Below, one piece after another: positions 9,085 to 19,570 of a stretch of DNA of 64,000 nt (position 1 is the first letter of the stretch; every line of letters begins with the position of its first letter). The notes under the pieces are model-generated. The model was not told where the DNA came from. It searched no databases and saw only the letters and a list, made by a program, of their open reading frames with translations. Origin of the DNA: Tritrichomonas musculus (lineage: Eukaryota > Parabasalia > Tritrichomonadida > Tritrichomonadidae); contig JAPFFF010000009.1 of assembly GCA_039105265.1 (NCBI GenBank), positions 496,001 to 560,000 on the forward strand. Direction: 5' to 3'. The position numbers and the translations under genes were made by a program.

Positions 9085-9280
9085 GTTCTTCAAGTTCAGC
9101 AATTAATTCAGCAGGACCGTTGAATTTCTTTAGTTGTTCAATAAAGTGATTTATCTCTTTTAGTACTTCATCTATGATATCATCATTATCGTAGAGGTAT
9201 TTTAAAGCGGGTCTCCATCCTTTTAGCTTTTTATTGATTCTATTAATGAGAGTGCTTAATGTTTCGGCTTGGTTTGACAT
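9074..9280 (-). CDS. TIR-borne small protein (68 aa)
   Basis: Starts MSNQAETLSTLINRINKKL and contains a Trp-Arg-Pro patch and a predicted helical Asp/Glu/Lys-rich second half. It is homologous to the 80-aa protein encoded in both TIRs of element B. The B version has a 12-residue insert of GC-rich, hairpin-forming DNA that A lacks. Being inside the TIR, a complete element would carry two opposite-facing copies. Function unknown; a role near the element ends (end binding or replication start) is speculation from location. Confidence 0.65.
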   Translation of the reverse strand: MSNQAETLSTLINRINKKLKGWRPALKYLYDNDDIIDEVLKEINHFIEQLKKFNGPAELIAELEELIY

Positions 9281-9460
9281 TATAAATTGCTGATAAAAAA
9301 ATAAAAAATTTTTGAAAGTTCTATTTTTCGTTATTTTTCGTTGTTGTTATTTTTGGTCAGGTTCAAAGATGTAAATTCAAAGATGAATATTCAAAAGTAG
9401 CAACCGTTAACTTTAAACTTTATCTGACCTCCCAAAAGCACACCCTATCTCTCTAATGTT
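9281..9460. repeat. Right TIR of element A, non-coding part
   Basis: TATAAATTGCTGATAAAA then a poly-A/T block, CGTTGTTGTTATTTTTG and a GTTCAAAGATGTAAATTC block align with the TIR of element B (39,198-39,400). About 65 bp of B's TIR, including a GGGCTTTAGCCC hairpin, have no counterpart here. The match fades after about 9,430, so the exact end is uncertain. Confidence 0.6.
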
Positions 9461-9532
9461 GATGACATACCAATAAAAGAAATCATGTTAATCTACACAG
9501 ACTAATAGCCAAACAATTTCTTCCGGACTACT

Positions 9533-11420
9533 CAAAAATAAAACCTATATCTCATTAAAATGGTGATATATTTGATAACAATTTAGACAACTTAACATAT
9601 AAACATTCAGAAGTAAACAAAAAGTTTTTCATAGGAAAGAAAAAAATGCTTTTCTTAAAAACTAAACATTTACACTAACATAAATCATCAAACTATAAAA
9701 TTAATAACCTATACAAACATCAAAAAATATTTTTGGCTAATAACATACTCTAACACATACTCTAATAACTTACCTTAACATATACTCCAATGAATATATC
9801 GAGATAGTTAATATTTACCACTTATGTTTTAAGTATGCAGTTTATCGATATATCCAATTAATTAGTTTTATTTTAATTCATAAATTATTTTATTTATAAT
9901 AAATAGTTTTCATTTCAATCTGTTGATGCTAACGAAATCATGACATTATCCTCAACACCCTTACCAGAAAGATTTGTTCATGAATTTCATCTCTATTAAA
10001 TTTTATATCATTTGGAATATATCAAATAATGTGTTATTTACTTTCATCATCTTTAAATATACAAAATAGACATTCTTTATTTCATTTCACTCAAAAAGTT
10101 TTCTTGGGATATTTTGAAATCTGAAAAATGTTTTTGGAATAGAACTAATAAAATTGTTATCAAAATATATTCAAAAATTGATCTTTGTATATATTTGTAA
10201 TTTTCAAATTGATTTTTTCAATGAATAATAATTTTAAAGATACAAATATAAAAATAAATTTAGATATTATTTAATATATAAATTAAAAAAAAATGAACTT
10301 ATTTTTAGTATTTAGCTTAATTGTAATAGCAAAGAGATAGAATAAGCTAAGGTTCGAAAAAAATATCTTCTTATTTTTTTTTAATATTTTTATATCTATT
10401 TAAAAAAAGAAAAATAATTTATAAATAAATAAGTGCAACCTATTTTTTCATTTTTTATACAATTAGCAAATTGTTCAGTAAAGAAAAAGCAAAAAAAAAT
10501 ATCAGTTTTGTGAATCAAATTTGAAAATATCATTATTTAAAATATGTAAATTAAAAATAATTTCAAATGAAAAAAACAATATTTAAATTGTCATATATGC
10601 ACACTTATTTATGCAAGAAAAGCGAAAATACTTATTAAGATTAAAATGTCTTGAAAAATTAAAGATAAGTTTATTAGCATAATAAAGGTGAAATATACAT
10701 TGATTTATAATATATATTAATATAGAATCACCGGTAAATTGATAGTTTATTTAAGTTATTTGTGCAATATAGGATACAATTTATATTACTTTAAAACAAT
10801 GCAAAAAAAGAACACCCTAATAATATATTATTAATATATATTTGGATAATTTATCAAATAATCGTTTTTTTATTAGAATATATTAGTTTTATAAAATTTT
10901 ATAAAATTCAATAGATAAAAATACTCTCACAATTTTTCTATCTTAATTGAATTTATTTTCAGAGAATGATTAAAAAGGCTTTAATTGATGTTTTAAATGA
11001 TTTTAATATTTTTTATTTATAGTAAAACAATGAATATTTAGATATGAAATGCTATTATTAAAAAAATAGGAAGATATTTAAAAAATAAAATTTGTGTGAT
11101 TATTTATTAAATTGAGACAGAGGCTCAAATTTTATTTTTTCTTTGAATTACTTAATACTTGAAATTTCAATGATTGATATTTTTAGTTTAATCGCTATAT
11201 TATATATTTTTTCAGCGATTTTGCGCATTAAATTTTTACGCTTTTTTTAATTCAAATAAATTGAATATTTAACGAAACTTGTTACAACTTTTTCATAAAT
11301 ACCTTCCACTTTTTGAATGCGTTTTTTAAAACTTTTTCTGGGTTTATAAGCACATTTTCTCTTATAATAATATTTTTATGAATATATATAGCCGAATAAT
11401 AAATAATGCATTGAAATATT
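9533..11420. other. Gene-free AT-rich stretch
   Basis: Extremely AT-rich, with homopolymer runs and no open frame of credible composition. No RNA gene or clear repeat was seen. Near 11,368-11,415 lies the left copy of a direct repeat of about 47 bp (TTTTTATGAATATATATAGC core) that flanks the next element. Confidence 0.6.
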
Positions 11421-11464
11421 ATAGGTTGGCTCGAACTTGATCTCCTAAAAAGTCGTAAATAGGA

Positions 11465-11600
11465 CTTAAAGTCTAAAAAGTTTATCTCAAAAAATCTTTA
11501 ATTTGATTTAAAGTCTAAAAAGTTTATCTCAAAAAATCTTTAATTTAATTTTAAGTCTAAAAAGTTTATCTCAAAAAATCATTAAATTGAATTAAAGTCT
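11465..11600. repeat. Tandem ~42-bp repeats in the left inverted arm
   Basis: About four imperfect copies of a unit with AAAGTCTAAAAAGTTTATC and TCAAAAAATCTTTAATTTGA. The right arm carries the same units inverted near 14,410-14,550. Subterminal repeat arrays of this kind are common in DNA transposons and can be transposase binding sites; no binding is shown here. Confidence 0.7.
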
Positions 11601-12637
11601 AAAATATTTCATCTAATTCGTCATTAAAATATTCTATTCCCTCAAAAGTTTATCTCAAAAAGTCTCTCAATTTATAACTAACTAGAAAAACATTTATACT
11701 AAAAAATCAAATTATTATGGCTATGTCTCGAACTTTTTTGATCAAAAAATCTTTAAAATAACCTTTTAAGTGGTACTTATTATTACAATTAATCGTAATA
11801 GATAGAATAAAAAAACTTTAAAATATATAATTGAATTGCTTTCTTTTATTATTATTGTTCATTCAATCTAAAATACATGTATATCATATTTATTATTTAG
11901 AAATGGAATTGATTCATAGTAATGTTGAATAATATAATTATTATATTTTTGTAGAAGAATTATATTTTATTTTTAATACGTAAATTCCATAGAATAATCT
12001 TATATTAAAGCATATATTCTATAGATGGTATGAATTTCTTTATTCCTTTATAATCTTCTATAGACAAAAAGCTTCATTGCCCTACCGTAAAAGTGCCAAA
12101 AAGCTTGATTTCTTAATTATTAATCAATTAATATCTTGATATAAAAAATATTTTTGTTTAAAATAATAGATTAATTAATTTAAAATAACTATTTTAGATA
12201 TTATATTTATTTATCAAATTAAATATTTATATATAAAAGATTATAATTAAAAAATGTAAAATGAATATTCATTTCACATTGATAGCTCACCCTTTTTTAG
12301 AGCAATGAAAAGTTTATTTTATAATAATGTATCGAATTCACTTTATATAAAACTTGAAATTTTTAGATCAATCTTTTTGAAAATAAAAAAAGTATGTGAA
12401 GCTATTTTTATTTACAAATTATATGATTTTTAATAAGAAAAGTTTAAAAATAAATATAGAAACTATTACTATTTTAAAGAAAATTGAGAATCTATATTTC
12501 ATATTAATTCATGATTGGCCTTTTTATGTAAAATGGAAATTATTTTTCTAAAAAAGATATTTTGGGAGATATAACCTACTTTATCCTAGAAAAAGAATCT
12601 CTTTCCTGCAAGAAAAAAAATATATTTCAAAAAAAGA

Positions 12638-14211
12638 AGAGGTGCGGACAGGGTGAAGTGATTTAGATTCGCACCAAAATTTGCATATATTAATTATTTT
12701 TTATGAGCATTATAATGATATAATTATTTTTTATTTTCGTCCACGGGGCCGACTTGTGGTGATATATGATTTTTTTTCTGAGGTAGAAAAATATAAATCA
12801 CTGAAAAAAATATAAAAATATGTAAACTATAGAAATTATGCAATTAATAGAAAAATCTATTATTTAGAAGAAAAAAAGTAATAAAAACATGATAAAAATC
12901 ATTTTTATACTATTTAAAAAAATGTGTCTCGTTTGTTATTATTTAATTATTAATGTATGATATAGTTTCCACTTAAATTGGCCCAAAAAAAAATTGAGAA
13001 AATAGGGGTTTTTCGAAAAAAAAAGTTTTTTCGAAAAAAATACAATTTTTCAGAAAAAAGTTGATTTTTTGGAAAAATTTTTGTGAATTTATTTGGCCAG
13101 ACGATCAAAAATCATTCAAAACGTTTTCCGAAAAAACTACTTTTTTCGGAAAAACTTTATTTTTTAAGCAAAAAGTATTTTTTTCGAAAACCTCCTAATG
13201 AAAATGGGCCAAATTTAATAAAAAAAAGTATTTTAAAATTATATTATTAATATATAATTGTTATATATTTTATTTATATCATATAATTATTATAATATAA
13301 TAAAATAATAAATTGCATATTAAGATATGAATTTAAATGTAATGTCTCTCAATTATTAAAACTATATTCTCAATTTTATTCTCTAAGATTTTTTTATTCA
13401 AAATTTATGAAAAAAAATTAATGAAAAAAAACTTTCTACATTTGATTTAAATTTTAATTAAACTTCAAAATATATAAAGAAAATTATTTATTTCATTTCT
13501 CTCAAATTAACATTTTATGAAAAGCGCTCTGAAATTATAATTGTTCAATATTTAGAATATACAGTTATATAAAGTTTATTAATTGTTTATATTTATTTTA
13601 AATATTTTTATAGTATATATAATATTATTAAAAGTTATATAATCTATGACATACATATAAATATAAAAAGATATTTGCTTAATATTTTACCAAAAATTTT
13701 TTATTGAAAAAAAATCGTTATTAATGTTTATGATTTTAAAATTGATATTTGCAGCTCAGCCCCCTGAATCAAATTAAACTAAATTTAGCATATCTTTATT
13801 AAATTAAATGTACAATATTTAAATGTGATTATAATCTAAATAAATTCTTTATTTATTTAGATATTTCAAAAAAATATGTAAAAATTCATTAAAATGAACT
13901 TTTTAACAAAATATGAAATATTTATAAAATAACAAAATGCATAAATAATCATTAATTTCCAATATTTATAATAATTAATCATTATAATTTCAATCCATCT
14001 ATCAGGTGTCTGGATTGGGTTATTTTCATAGGATACTTGTTTGTGTTATTATAACTTATATAATTGATATTTTAAAACATTTAAATAATAAATATATAAA
14101 ATAATTGCACTATAATATAATATCAAAATTTAATTTAGTAATTATTAATACATAAAAAGATATACATATTTTTATAAACGTTAAAAATGTAAAGTAGGTG
14201 TCCGCACCTCT
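12638..14211. mobile_element. Inner inverted-repeat element (about 1.6 kb), nested
   Basis: AGAGGTGCGGACA at 12,638-12,650 is repeated in inverse at 14,199-14,211, with A-rich outer flanks that also partly match. The GC-rich 13-mer stands out in this AT-rich context. No ORF lies inside. It is nested within the 11,421-14,592 element and itself contains the 12,974-13,217 element. Confidence 0.45.
12974..13217. mobile_element. Small MITE-like palindrome (244 bp)
   Basis: TAAATTGGCCCA at the left and TGGGCCAAATTTA at the right are inverted, followed inward by GTTTTTCGAAAA / TTTTCGAAAACC and runs of TTTTTTCGGAAAAA-like palindromes. The segment could fold into a long imperfect hairpin. No target duplication was clear. 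Confidence 0.55.
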
Positions 14212-14810
14212 AAAAAAGACTTTTTGTTTTTTTAAAAAAGAGTATTTTGCATAATTTCAAAGATTTTTTGATCAAAAAAGTTCGAGACATAGCCATAATA
14301 ATTTGATTTTTTAGTATAAATGTTTTTCTAGTTAGTTATAAATTGAGAGACTTTTTGAGATAAACTTTTGAGGGAATAGAATATTTTAATGACGAATTAG
14401 ATGAAATATTTTAGACTTTAATTCAATTTAATGATTTTTTGAGATAAACTTTTTAGACTTAAAATTAAATTAAAGATTTTTTGAGATAAACTTTTTAGAC
14501 TTTAAATCAAATTAAAGATTTTTTGAGATAAACTTTTTAGACTTTAAGTCCTATTTACGACTTTTTAGGAGATCAAGTTCGAGCCCACCTATAATAGTAT
14601 TTATATTTTTATGAATATATATAGCCGAGTAATTAAATAAATTCATTGAATTTATTGAATGTTGATTCGTAAATTGAATTATTATTTAATCAAATATCAT
14701 TTAATCATTTTATTTAATAATTCACTAGAAATAACTTTTTAAAAGATTTATTAAAATCGCCAAAAGACCAGAAAGAATCACCAAGACCAGGTCTTTTTTT
14801 TACATTTGGG

Positions 14811-15299
14811 CTAGGCTTTAAATGGTCATAGTGGACATGCCACTTTTTTCGACAGCTTAACTTTTTCTGTGATAATAAAATGGTATCTTGATTGATTAGG
14901 ACATTTTAGATTTTTTGAAATAGCGGATTCTTCTCAAATACATAAACTTTTTCTATGGTGGACATTCTAATGGACATTTCAAATTTCTAAATGAATGAAA
15001 TGTGATCTAAAAAAAATTGAGCTATTTCGATCAAACAAGGTCAAATAATTGCTTTTTTTTTTTTTTTTTTTTTTTTAGTTTGAAATATCAATTTCGATTT
15101 TGGTTGATTTCGCAAACTAAAAAAAAAAAAAAAAAAAAGCAATTATTTGACCTTGTTTGATCGACATAGCTCAGAAAATTTTTAAAATTTTTTTATTTTA
15201 AGAAAGTGGACATATGTCCACAAACTGGACACGTGGACTTTAAAATATTAATTGATCTGGACATTTTGATGTCAAAATGTCCACCTATTTAAAGCCTAG
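14811..15299. mobile_element. hAT-like MITE with 8-bp duplication CATTTGGG (489 bp)
   Basis: Ends CTAGGCTTTAAAT / TTTAAAGCCTAG are inverted. Both sides carry CATTTGGG (14,803-14,810 and 15,300-15,307), an exact 8-bp target duplication, as made by hAT-type transposases. The interior holds a near-perfect hairpin of about 65 bp per arm (about 15,015-15,085 and 15,112-15,175) with long T and A runs on either side of a short loop. It is non-coding. A high-quality duplication implies a fairly recent insertion. Confidence 0.85.
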
Positions 15300-15307
15300 C
15301 ATTTGGG

Positions 15308-16091
15308 TATATTTTACAAGCTTATTCAATGAAAAAAAACTTGAATTTAATGAATTTAGAAAAAGATTCAAATCATATCAAACATCAATTATAAAAATCT
15401 ATAAGGAAATATCACACATCTTTTCATGATTCATAACTAATATTTTATGGTGATAATAATATCGTTTTTAATGTAAAAAATTTTGAATTCTAATCTTTAA
15501 ATTTTTAACTATAAATTTTAAATTAAAAAGTTGGCTTTACAATATTAATGTATTAATAAAAGCATTGGCATTGATATTCTTTAGAAGTGAATCTTGATAT
15601 CTGATGATAAAAAAAAATAACTGTCAATTAGCAGAAATAAATAAATAAAAAAAATACTAGAACAAGAACAATAAATGTATTTGCCTTTTTTTATCTGGTT
15701 TAAAATAACTGGAAATGATATAAACCCTATTATTTATATGTAATTTGAGTTTGAAATGTGAAATAAAAAATATAAGAAAGGCATTCAATTAAAAAATCCA
15801 TTCCCTTTCATGACATGATAGACAATTTTTTCCCAAAAATTAATGTTCGATTATTTAGCAAATTATCTACAAAATGATAATATTTTTATTAAAAAATATT
15901 AAAGTTTTAAAAATGTGTCACTTTTTTTACGGTTGAATCAAAACCCCCTCCAACTTGCTGGTATTGACGTTTCATTAATTTTACGATTTAATTAAATTGT
16001 ATTTATGTTTATAAACAAATATTAATTATAGAGTGTTTTATGTTTATGATTATTTAATGAGATATTTAAAATACTAATTTCAAAATAAGAA
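15308..16091. other. Gene-free AT-rich stretch
   Basis: No ORF or RNA gene seen. A GGTTGAATCAAAACCCC segment at about 15,935-15,960 recurs inverted near 18,390-18,415, hinting at an eroded inverted-repeat pair enclosing the 317-bp tandem array. Confidence 0.5.
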
Positions 16092-16364
16092 AATACGTTT
16101 TTTCTAGAAGCCTTCACAAATATTTATGAGATCTCATATAAAAATACTCGTTTTTTCTATCCCCTCCCACAAATATTCAATAAAAACACGTTTTTTACAA
16201 AAAACGTGTTTTTTGAAAAAGAGTTTTTCCTTTGTTAATAATTAATATAAATATAATATTTTTTAATAAATATTTTCTAATAAATATTATAACAATAAAT
16301 ATATTATTTAATAAATTATAAATCTTTATTTTGATAGTTTTTTTCATTAAATTTATCATATAAT

Positions 16365-17272
16365 TAGACTTGTTATTCTCCGATTCTCGAGATCGATAAT
16401 TGAATAACTTTTTGATATCGATACATAAATATGCACAGATTCTCGAGATCGATTTCAGAGATCGATTTCAGAGATCGAGAATTTTTTTTCTCAGCTTTTG
16501 ATATCAGAATTTTCAATAAAACTTTTTGATAAATATATGATCGTATTTTAATCTCAAATATTTCATAAAAAAGAATGTATTTTTTGATTTTAATCTTAAA
16601 ATAAACATCAATGCATCATATTATTTATTTTTAAATATTATAAAATCACAAATACCAATTATAAAAAAAGATAAATCTGTTTGAGATCTCGAGATCTCGG
16701 TAATTGATATCAAGTTTACAATTATTTTTATATCACATTTCATATCTGATATCTTGATAATCGATAATCTCGATATCAGATTTTTAAACTGATAATCGAG
16801 TATCAGATGCAAAAAAGGGGGAATCGTATTTTTCTACGCCACTTTTTGAAAACTTTTAAACTTTTTGAATACTTTTTTATACATTTTTTATTCAATTTTT
16901 GCTAAATAATGCATAAATATTTAGTTCAAATGGCTTCCCGATTCATCCAGCAATTCAAGGAGCCTGATTCGGCTTCGCGCAGCCCTGTGGTGATCACTAG
17001 TGCGTATATTCCTGAAAAATTATGTAAAAATAAAAAAAAATTATATCAAAAAAAGCAAATAGTTATAATTTTAAGAGAAAATTTAAATTTACGATTTTTT
17101 TGGTTAATTTTCTTAACAGAGTAAGTTAAATTTCACCTAATGATGGCGGTTTTTTACTTTCCATGAATAGCTATTCATGGATAGAAAAACCATTCAAAAA
17201 GTGGCGTAGAAAAAAACGATTGTCCGCAAAAAAGTGACGATTTTGATATCGATTCTCAAAATAACAAGTCTA
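16365..17272. mobile_element. hAT-like non-autonomous element with 8-bp duplication CATATAAT (908 bp)
   Basis: Termini TAGACTTGTTATT / AATAACAAGTCTA are inverted and flanked by exact CATATAAT copies (16,357-16,364 and 17,273-17,280). Internally it has many GATATC/ATCGAT/TCTCGAGATC palindromes and a second inverted pair (CTACGCCACTTTTTGAA at about 16,836 and its inverse at about 17,184). That pair brackets a higher-GC segment that looks coding. No transposase was seen. It sits in the first copy of the 317-bp tandem repeat. Confidence 0.8.
16909..17010 (+). other. GC-richer, coding-like fragment carried inside a transposon
   Basis: A short open segment with an in-frame ATG at 16,930 reads MASRFIQQFKEPDSASRSP, with base composition far less AT-rich than everything around it. 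It is followed by AT-rich sequence that does not look coding. It may be a captured host exon, as in Pack-type elements, or a remnant of the element's own gene. No family recognised. Confidence 0.35.
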
Positions 17273-17720
17273 CATATAATAACCTACAAAATGCATTGTG
17301 AAATTAAAAAAATACGTTTTTTCTAGATTGCCCTCTCTAATATTTGTCAAATATCATATAAAAATACTCGTTTTTTCTATCCCCTCCCACAAATATTCAA
17401 TAAAAATACGTTTTTACAAAAAAACGTGTTTTTTGAAAAATAGATTTTCCTTTGTTAATAATTAATATAAACATAATATTCTTTAATAAATATTTTTTAA
17501 TATATATTATAACAATAAAAATATTATTTAATAAATTATAAATCTTTATTTTGATAATTTTTTTCATTAATTCTGCTCAATAATGGATATTCAAATAACG
17601 AACAATAATGCATTGTGAAATAAAAAAAACACGTTTTTTCTAGATTGCCCTCTCAAATATTTGTTAAACCTCATATAAAAATACTCGTTTTTTCTATCTC
17701 CTCCCTCAAATATTCAATAC

Positions 17721-18812
17721 TTTGTTGTCAGAAAAATTATTTTAACATTTTCAACAATCATAAAGAATTTCATTGTATAAAACAAACAACAACTCAATAT
17801 ATTTCGACAGTCAACCAAATTGTTTGAACTAAAAGTGTTTTTTGAAAGATTATTTTTTTTGACAACCTAAATCATACTTCATTTTTTTTTCTTTAATGGT
17901 AAAAAACTTTTTGTTTAATATAACTATTCAATACATTACCTAAAATTTTTAAAAAAAAAATTCAGAAATTAATTATTATAATAATTCCCAAAGAATTGAT
18001 TGTATTTTATAAATTTTAGCAAAGTATGCATATTGTTTTTCTGTTTTTATCTTTAATTTAGAGTTAAACTATGCCAAATCAATAAAATGGCCAATTTAGA
18101 TAAAATGATCATCACCTAAAAATTTATGAGATGAAATTAAATCAAAAATTCTATACAATATCTAAATAAATATATATTTCATTAGGATCTATCAGAAGAC
18201 TTTGAATGTTTTTTTTACAACATATAATATGTTAATATGCTGAAAATATTTTCACTGTAGAACAAAATTAATTAAAAAAAATATAAATTTAGGATTTGCT
18301 AATTTTATATTAATTATAATAATTCTTTTATGAGGTATAATGTAAAAGATATAACTATTTTTTTTCACCTGTTAAAAAATGTAAACGGTATTGGAGGGGG
18401 TTTTGTTGAATCCCCTATAAATTAATTCAAAAAAATTGTATATCTTAAACTTTTTCTATAAGGTTTACATCTTATACTATCTTTTTCGAAGAGATTGAAT
18501 GAAGAAGTATCTGTAGACTTGTTATATCTCAATAATCGATATCAATTATCAGTACGTTTTTTGGTATTGATAATCAAATTATAAATTTGATAATCGATCT
18601 CAATATCAAATATCGAGAAAAATTTTCGAAATAATGAAAAATGAGAATATATATGTTTTATCTAAATGATATATTATTTTACAAAGAGAAAAATAAAATC
18701 TAAAATTTTTTAGTAAATGAAAAAAGCATGATAATAATTGATAATCAATTATCGCTATCAAATTTACAATTTCCAGAGAAAATCGATATTTGATGCCTAA
18801 ATATCTGGGTAT

Positions 18813-18855
<43 letters not shown>
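17721..18855. other. Gene-free stretch with a transposon end and a long poly-A
   Basis: No credible gene. TAGACTTGTTAT at 18,514 matches the terminus of the 16,365 element and is followed by similar GATATC/ATCGAT palindromic sequence to about 18,800, with no matching right end found. This suggests a truncated relative. A run of 41 A lies at 18,814-18,854. Confidence 0.55.
18814..18854. repeat. Poly-A homopolymer (41 bp)
   Basis: Uninterrupted run of A following TATCTGGGTATC. It could be a retroposed tail or simple expansion. No LINE/SINE-like sequence or target duplication was seen beside it. Confidence 0.9.
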
Positions 18856-19172
18856 ATGATGAATATTAGATTATTTGATTTAATTTAATGATAATTTTGA
18901 AGAGTATCAATTGTATATGAGCATATATTAAAAACACAAACCTAAAACTTAAAGAGAAATTGAAACTTTTTGAAGTTTAAAAAAAGTATGGCCATTCCAT
19001 CTCTAGGTATTAAATTGTTATACATTTGTACTTTATTTTCCACCCTAAAATTAAAATTTAATAAGAAAAAAAAACATACTGTATGAGTTATATTTTTTAT
19101 GATATTAATATCATAAAAAACCAAAAGACAGAGTACAAGATCCTAATGTATTGTTAATTTTAAGGTAGTTCC
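18856..19172. other. Gene-free 3' flank of the 749-aa gene
   Basis: AT-rich, with no ORF of credible composition. It contains the probable 3' untranslated region of the minus-strand gene that ends at 19,173. No clear polyadenylation motif could be singled out. Confidence 0.4.
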
Positions 19173-19535
19173 CTATTCATTTCTTTCTTCTTCCTCTTCC
19201 TCAATAATAATTTGATTTTGATCAAAAATAAAAGATTGATATGCTTTTTTTGTATCTTCATTGAGGAAAAACAAGTTCATATCCATATATTCTCGATAGT
19301 CATTTACAATGGAAAATAGTGTAATTGTGTTTATAATATCATTAATATTCCTAGAGTTATCTGAAGATATTAGCATCTTAAGATTTTTTTCATCACTGTT
19401 AATTGATTTTATCGATTCATTATAAAGATCTTCTTTACTGACATCATGAGAAATATTTCCTTCATTACTGGTTTCATCTTTTTTACCTTCTTCGTTTGAA
19501 TCTGTAGATTTTTGTGAGGAAAACTGTGAATTTTG

Positions 19536-19570
<35 letters not shown>

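Larger units (their letters stand above)
1..9460. mobile_element. Maverick/Polinton element A (right part; left end outside window)
   Basis: A Maverick whose left half lies beyond the window. The parts seen are a fibre-like gene, a 764-aa protein, 372-aa and 116-aa proteins, integrase, MCP, a pVI-like peptide and small coiled-coil genes. It ends in a TIR homologous to that of element B: the TIR gene, the adjoining poly-T/A block and a GTTCAAAGATGTAAATTC-type block are shared. The outer terminus is not certain. TIR similarity fades near 9,430-9,460, while an ACTACT terminus-like string lies at 9,527-9,532. The visible genes look whole. Close kinship with the very young element B suggests a recent age. 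Confidence 0.85.
11421..14592. mobile_element. Non-autonomous DNA element with about 335-bp inverted arms (3.2 kb)
   Basis: Left arm 11,421 to about 11,755 and right arm about 14,257-14,592 are inverted copies beginning ATAGGTTGGCTCGAAC / ATAGGTGGGCTCGAAC. Each arm contains about four copies of a roughly 42-bp unit (AAAGTCTAAAAAGTTTATC core). The whole is flanked by imperfect direct repeats of about 47 bp (11,368-11,415 and 14,603-14,650), longer than an ordinary target duplication. There is no coding sequence inside, and two smaller inverted-repeat elements are nested within it. It is probably a MITE-like or foldback element; the family was not recognised. Confidence 0.7.
16092..17720. repeat. 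Tandem repeat, ~317-bp unit, ~2.3 copies, interrupted by a transposon
   Basis: Copy 1 starts near 16,092, copy 2 at 17,311 and partial copy 3 at 17,628. Each begins ATACGTTTTTTCTAG and contains ACTCGTTTTTTCTATC and AAAACGTGTTTTTTGAAAA. Copies 2 and 3 are 317 bp apart. Copies 1 and 2 are 1,219 bp apart, which becomes about 311 bp once the inserted 908-bp element is removed (303 bp if its duplicated 8 bp are removed too). Confidence 0.8.

Noticed and set aside
9527-9532. ACTACT as the outer end of element A
   Set aside because: Matches the terminus of B, but sequence between it and the recognisable TIR does not align and the other end is outside the window, so no duplication can be tested.
16381-16500. 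Regular spaced repeats resembling a CRISPR array
   Set aside because: Repeats are overlapping short palindromes without regular spacers, in a eukaryotic-type context.
16621-16812. 63-aa minus-strand frame in the palindromic region
   Set aside because: Made of GATATC/ATCGAT palindromic sequence within a non-autonomous transposon, with no protein-like composition.
16930-17130. Spliced host gene with an intron after GTGCGTATAT
   Set aside because: No conserved 3' splice motif of the parabasalid type was found and no coding sequence resumes.
18606-18857. Open frame starting with a long Phe run
   Set aside because: It is the antisense of the 41-bp poly-A and surrounding AT-rich DNA; composition is not protein-like.
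9533-19172. tRNA or small RNA genes in the AT-rich spacer
   Set aside because: No cloverleaf-like GC-containing segment or A/B-box pair was seen; a covariance-model scan would be needed to exclude diverged RNAs.
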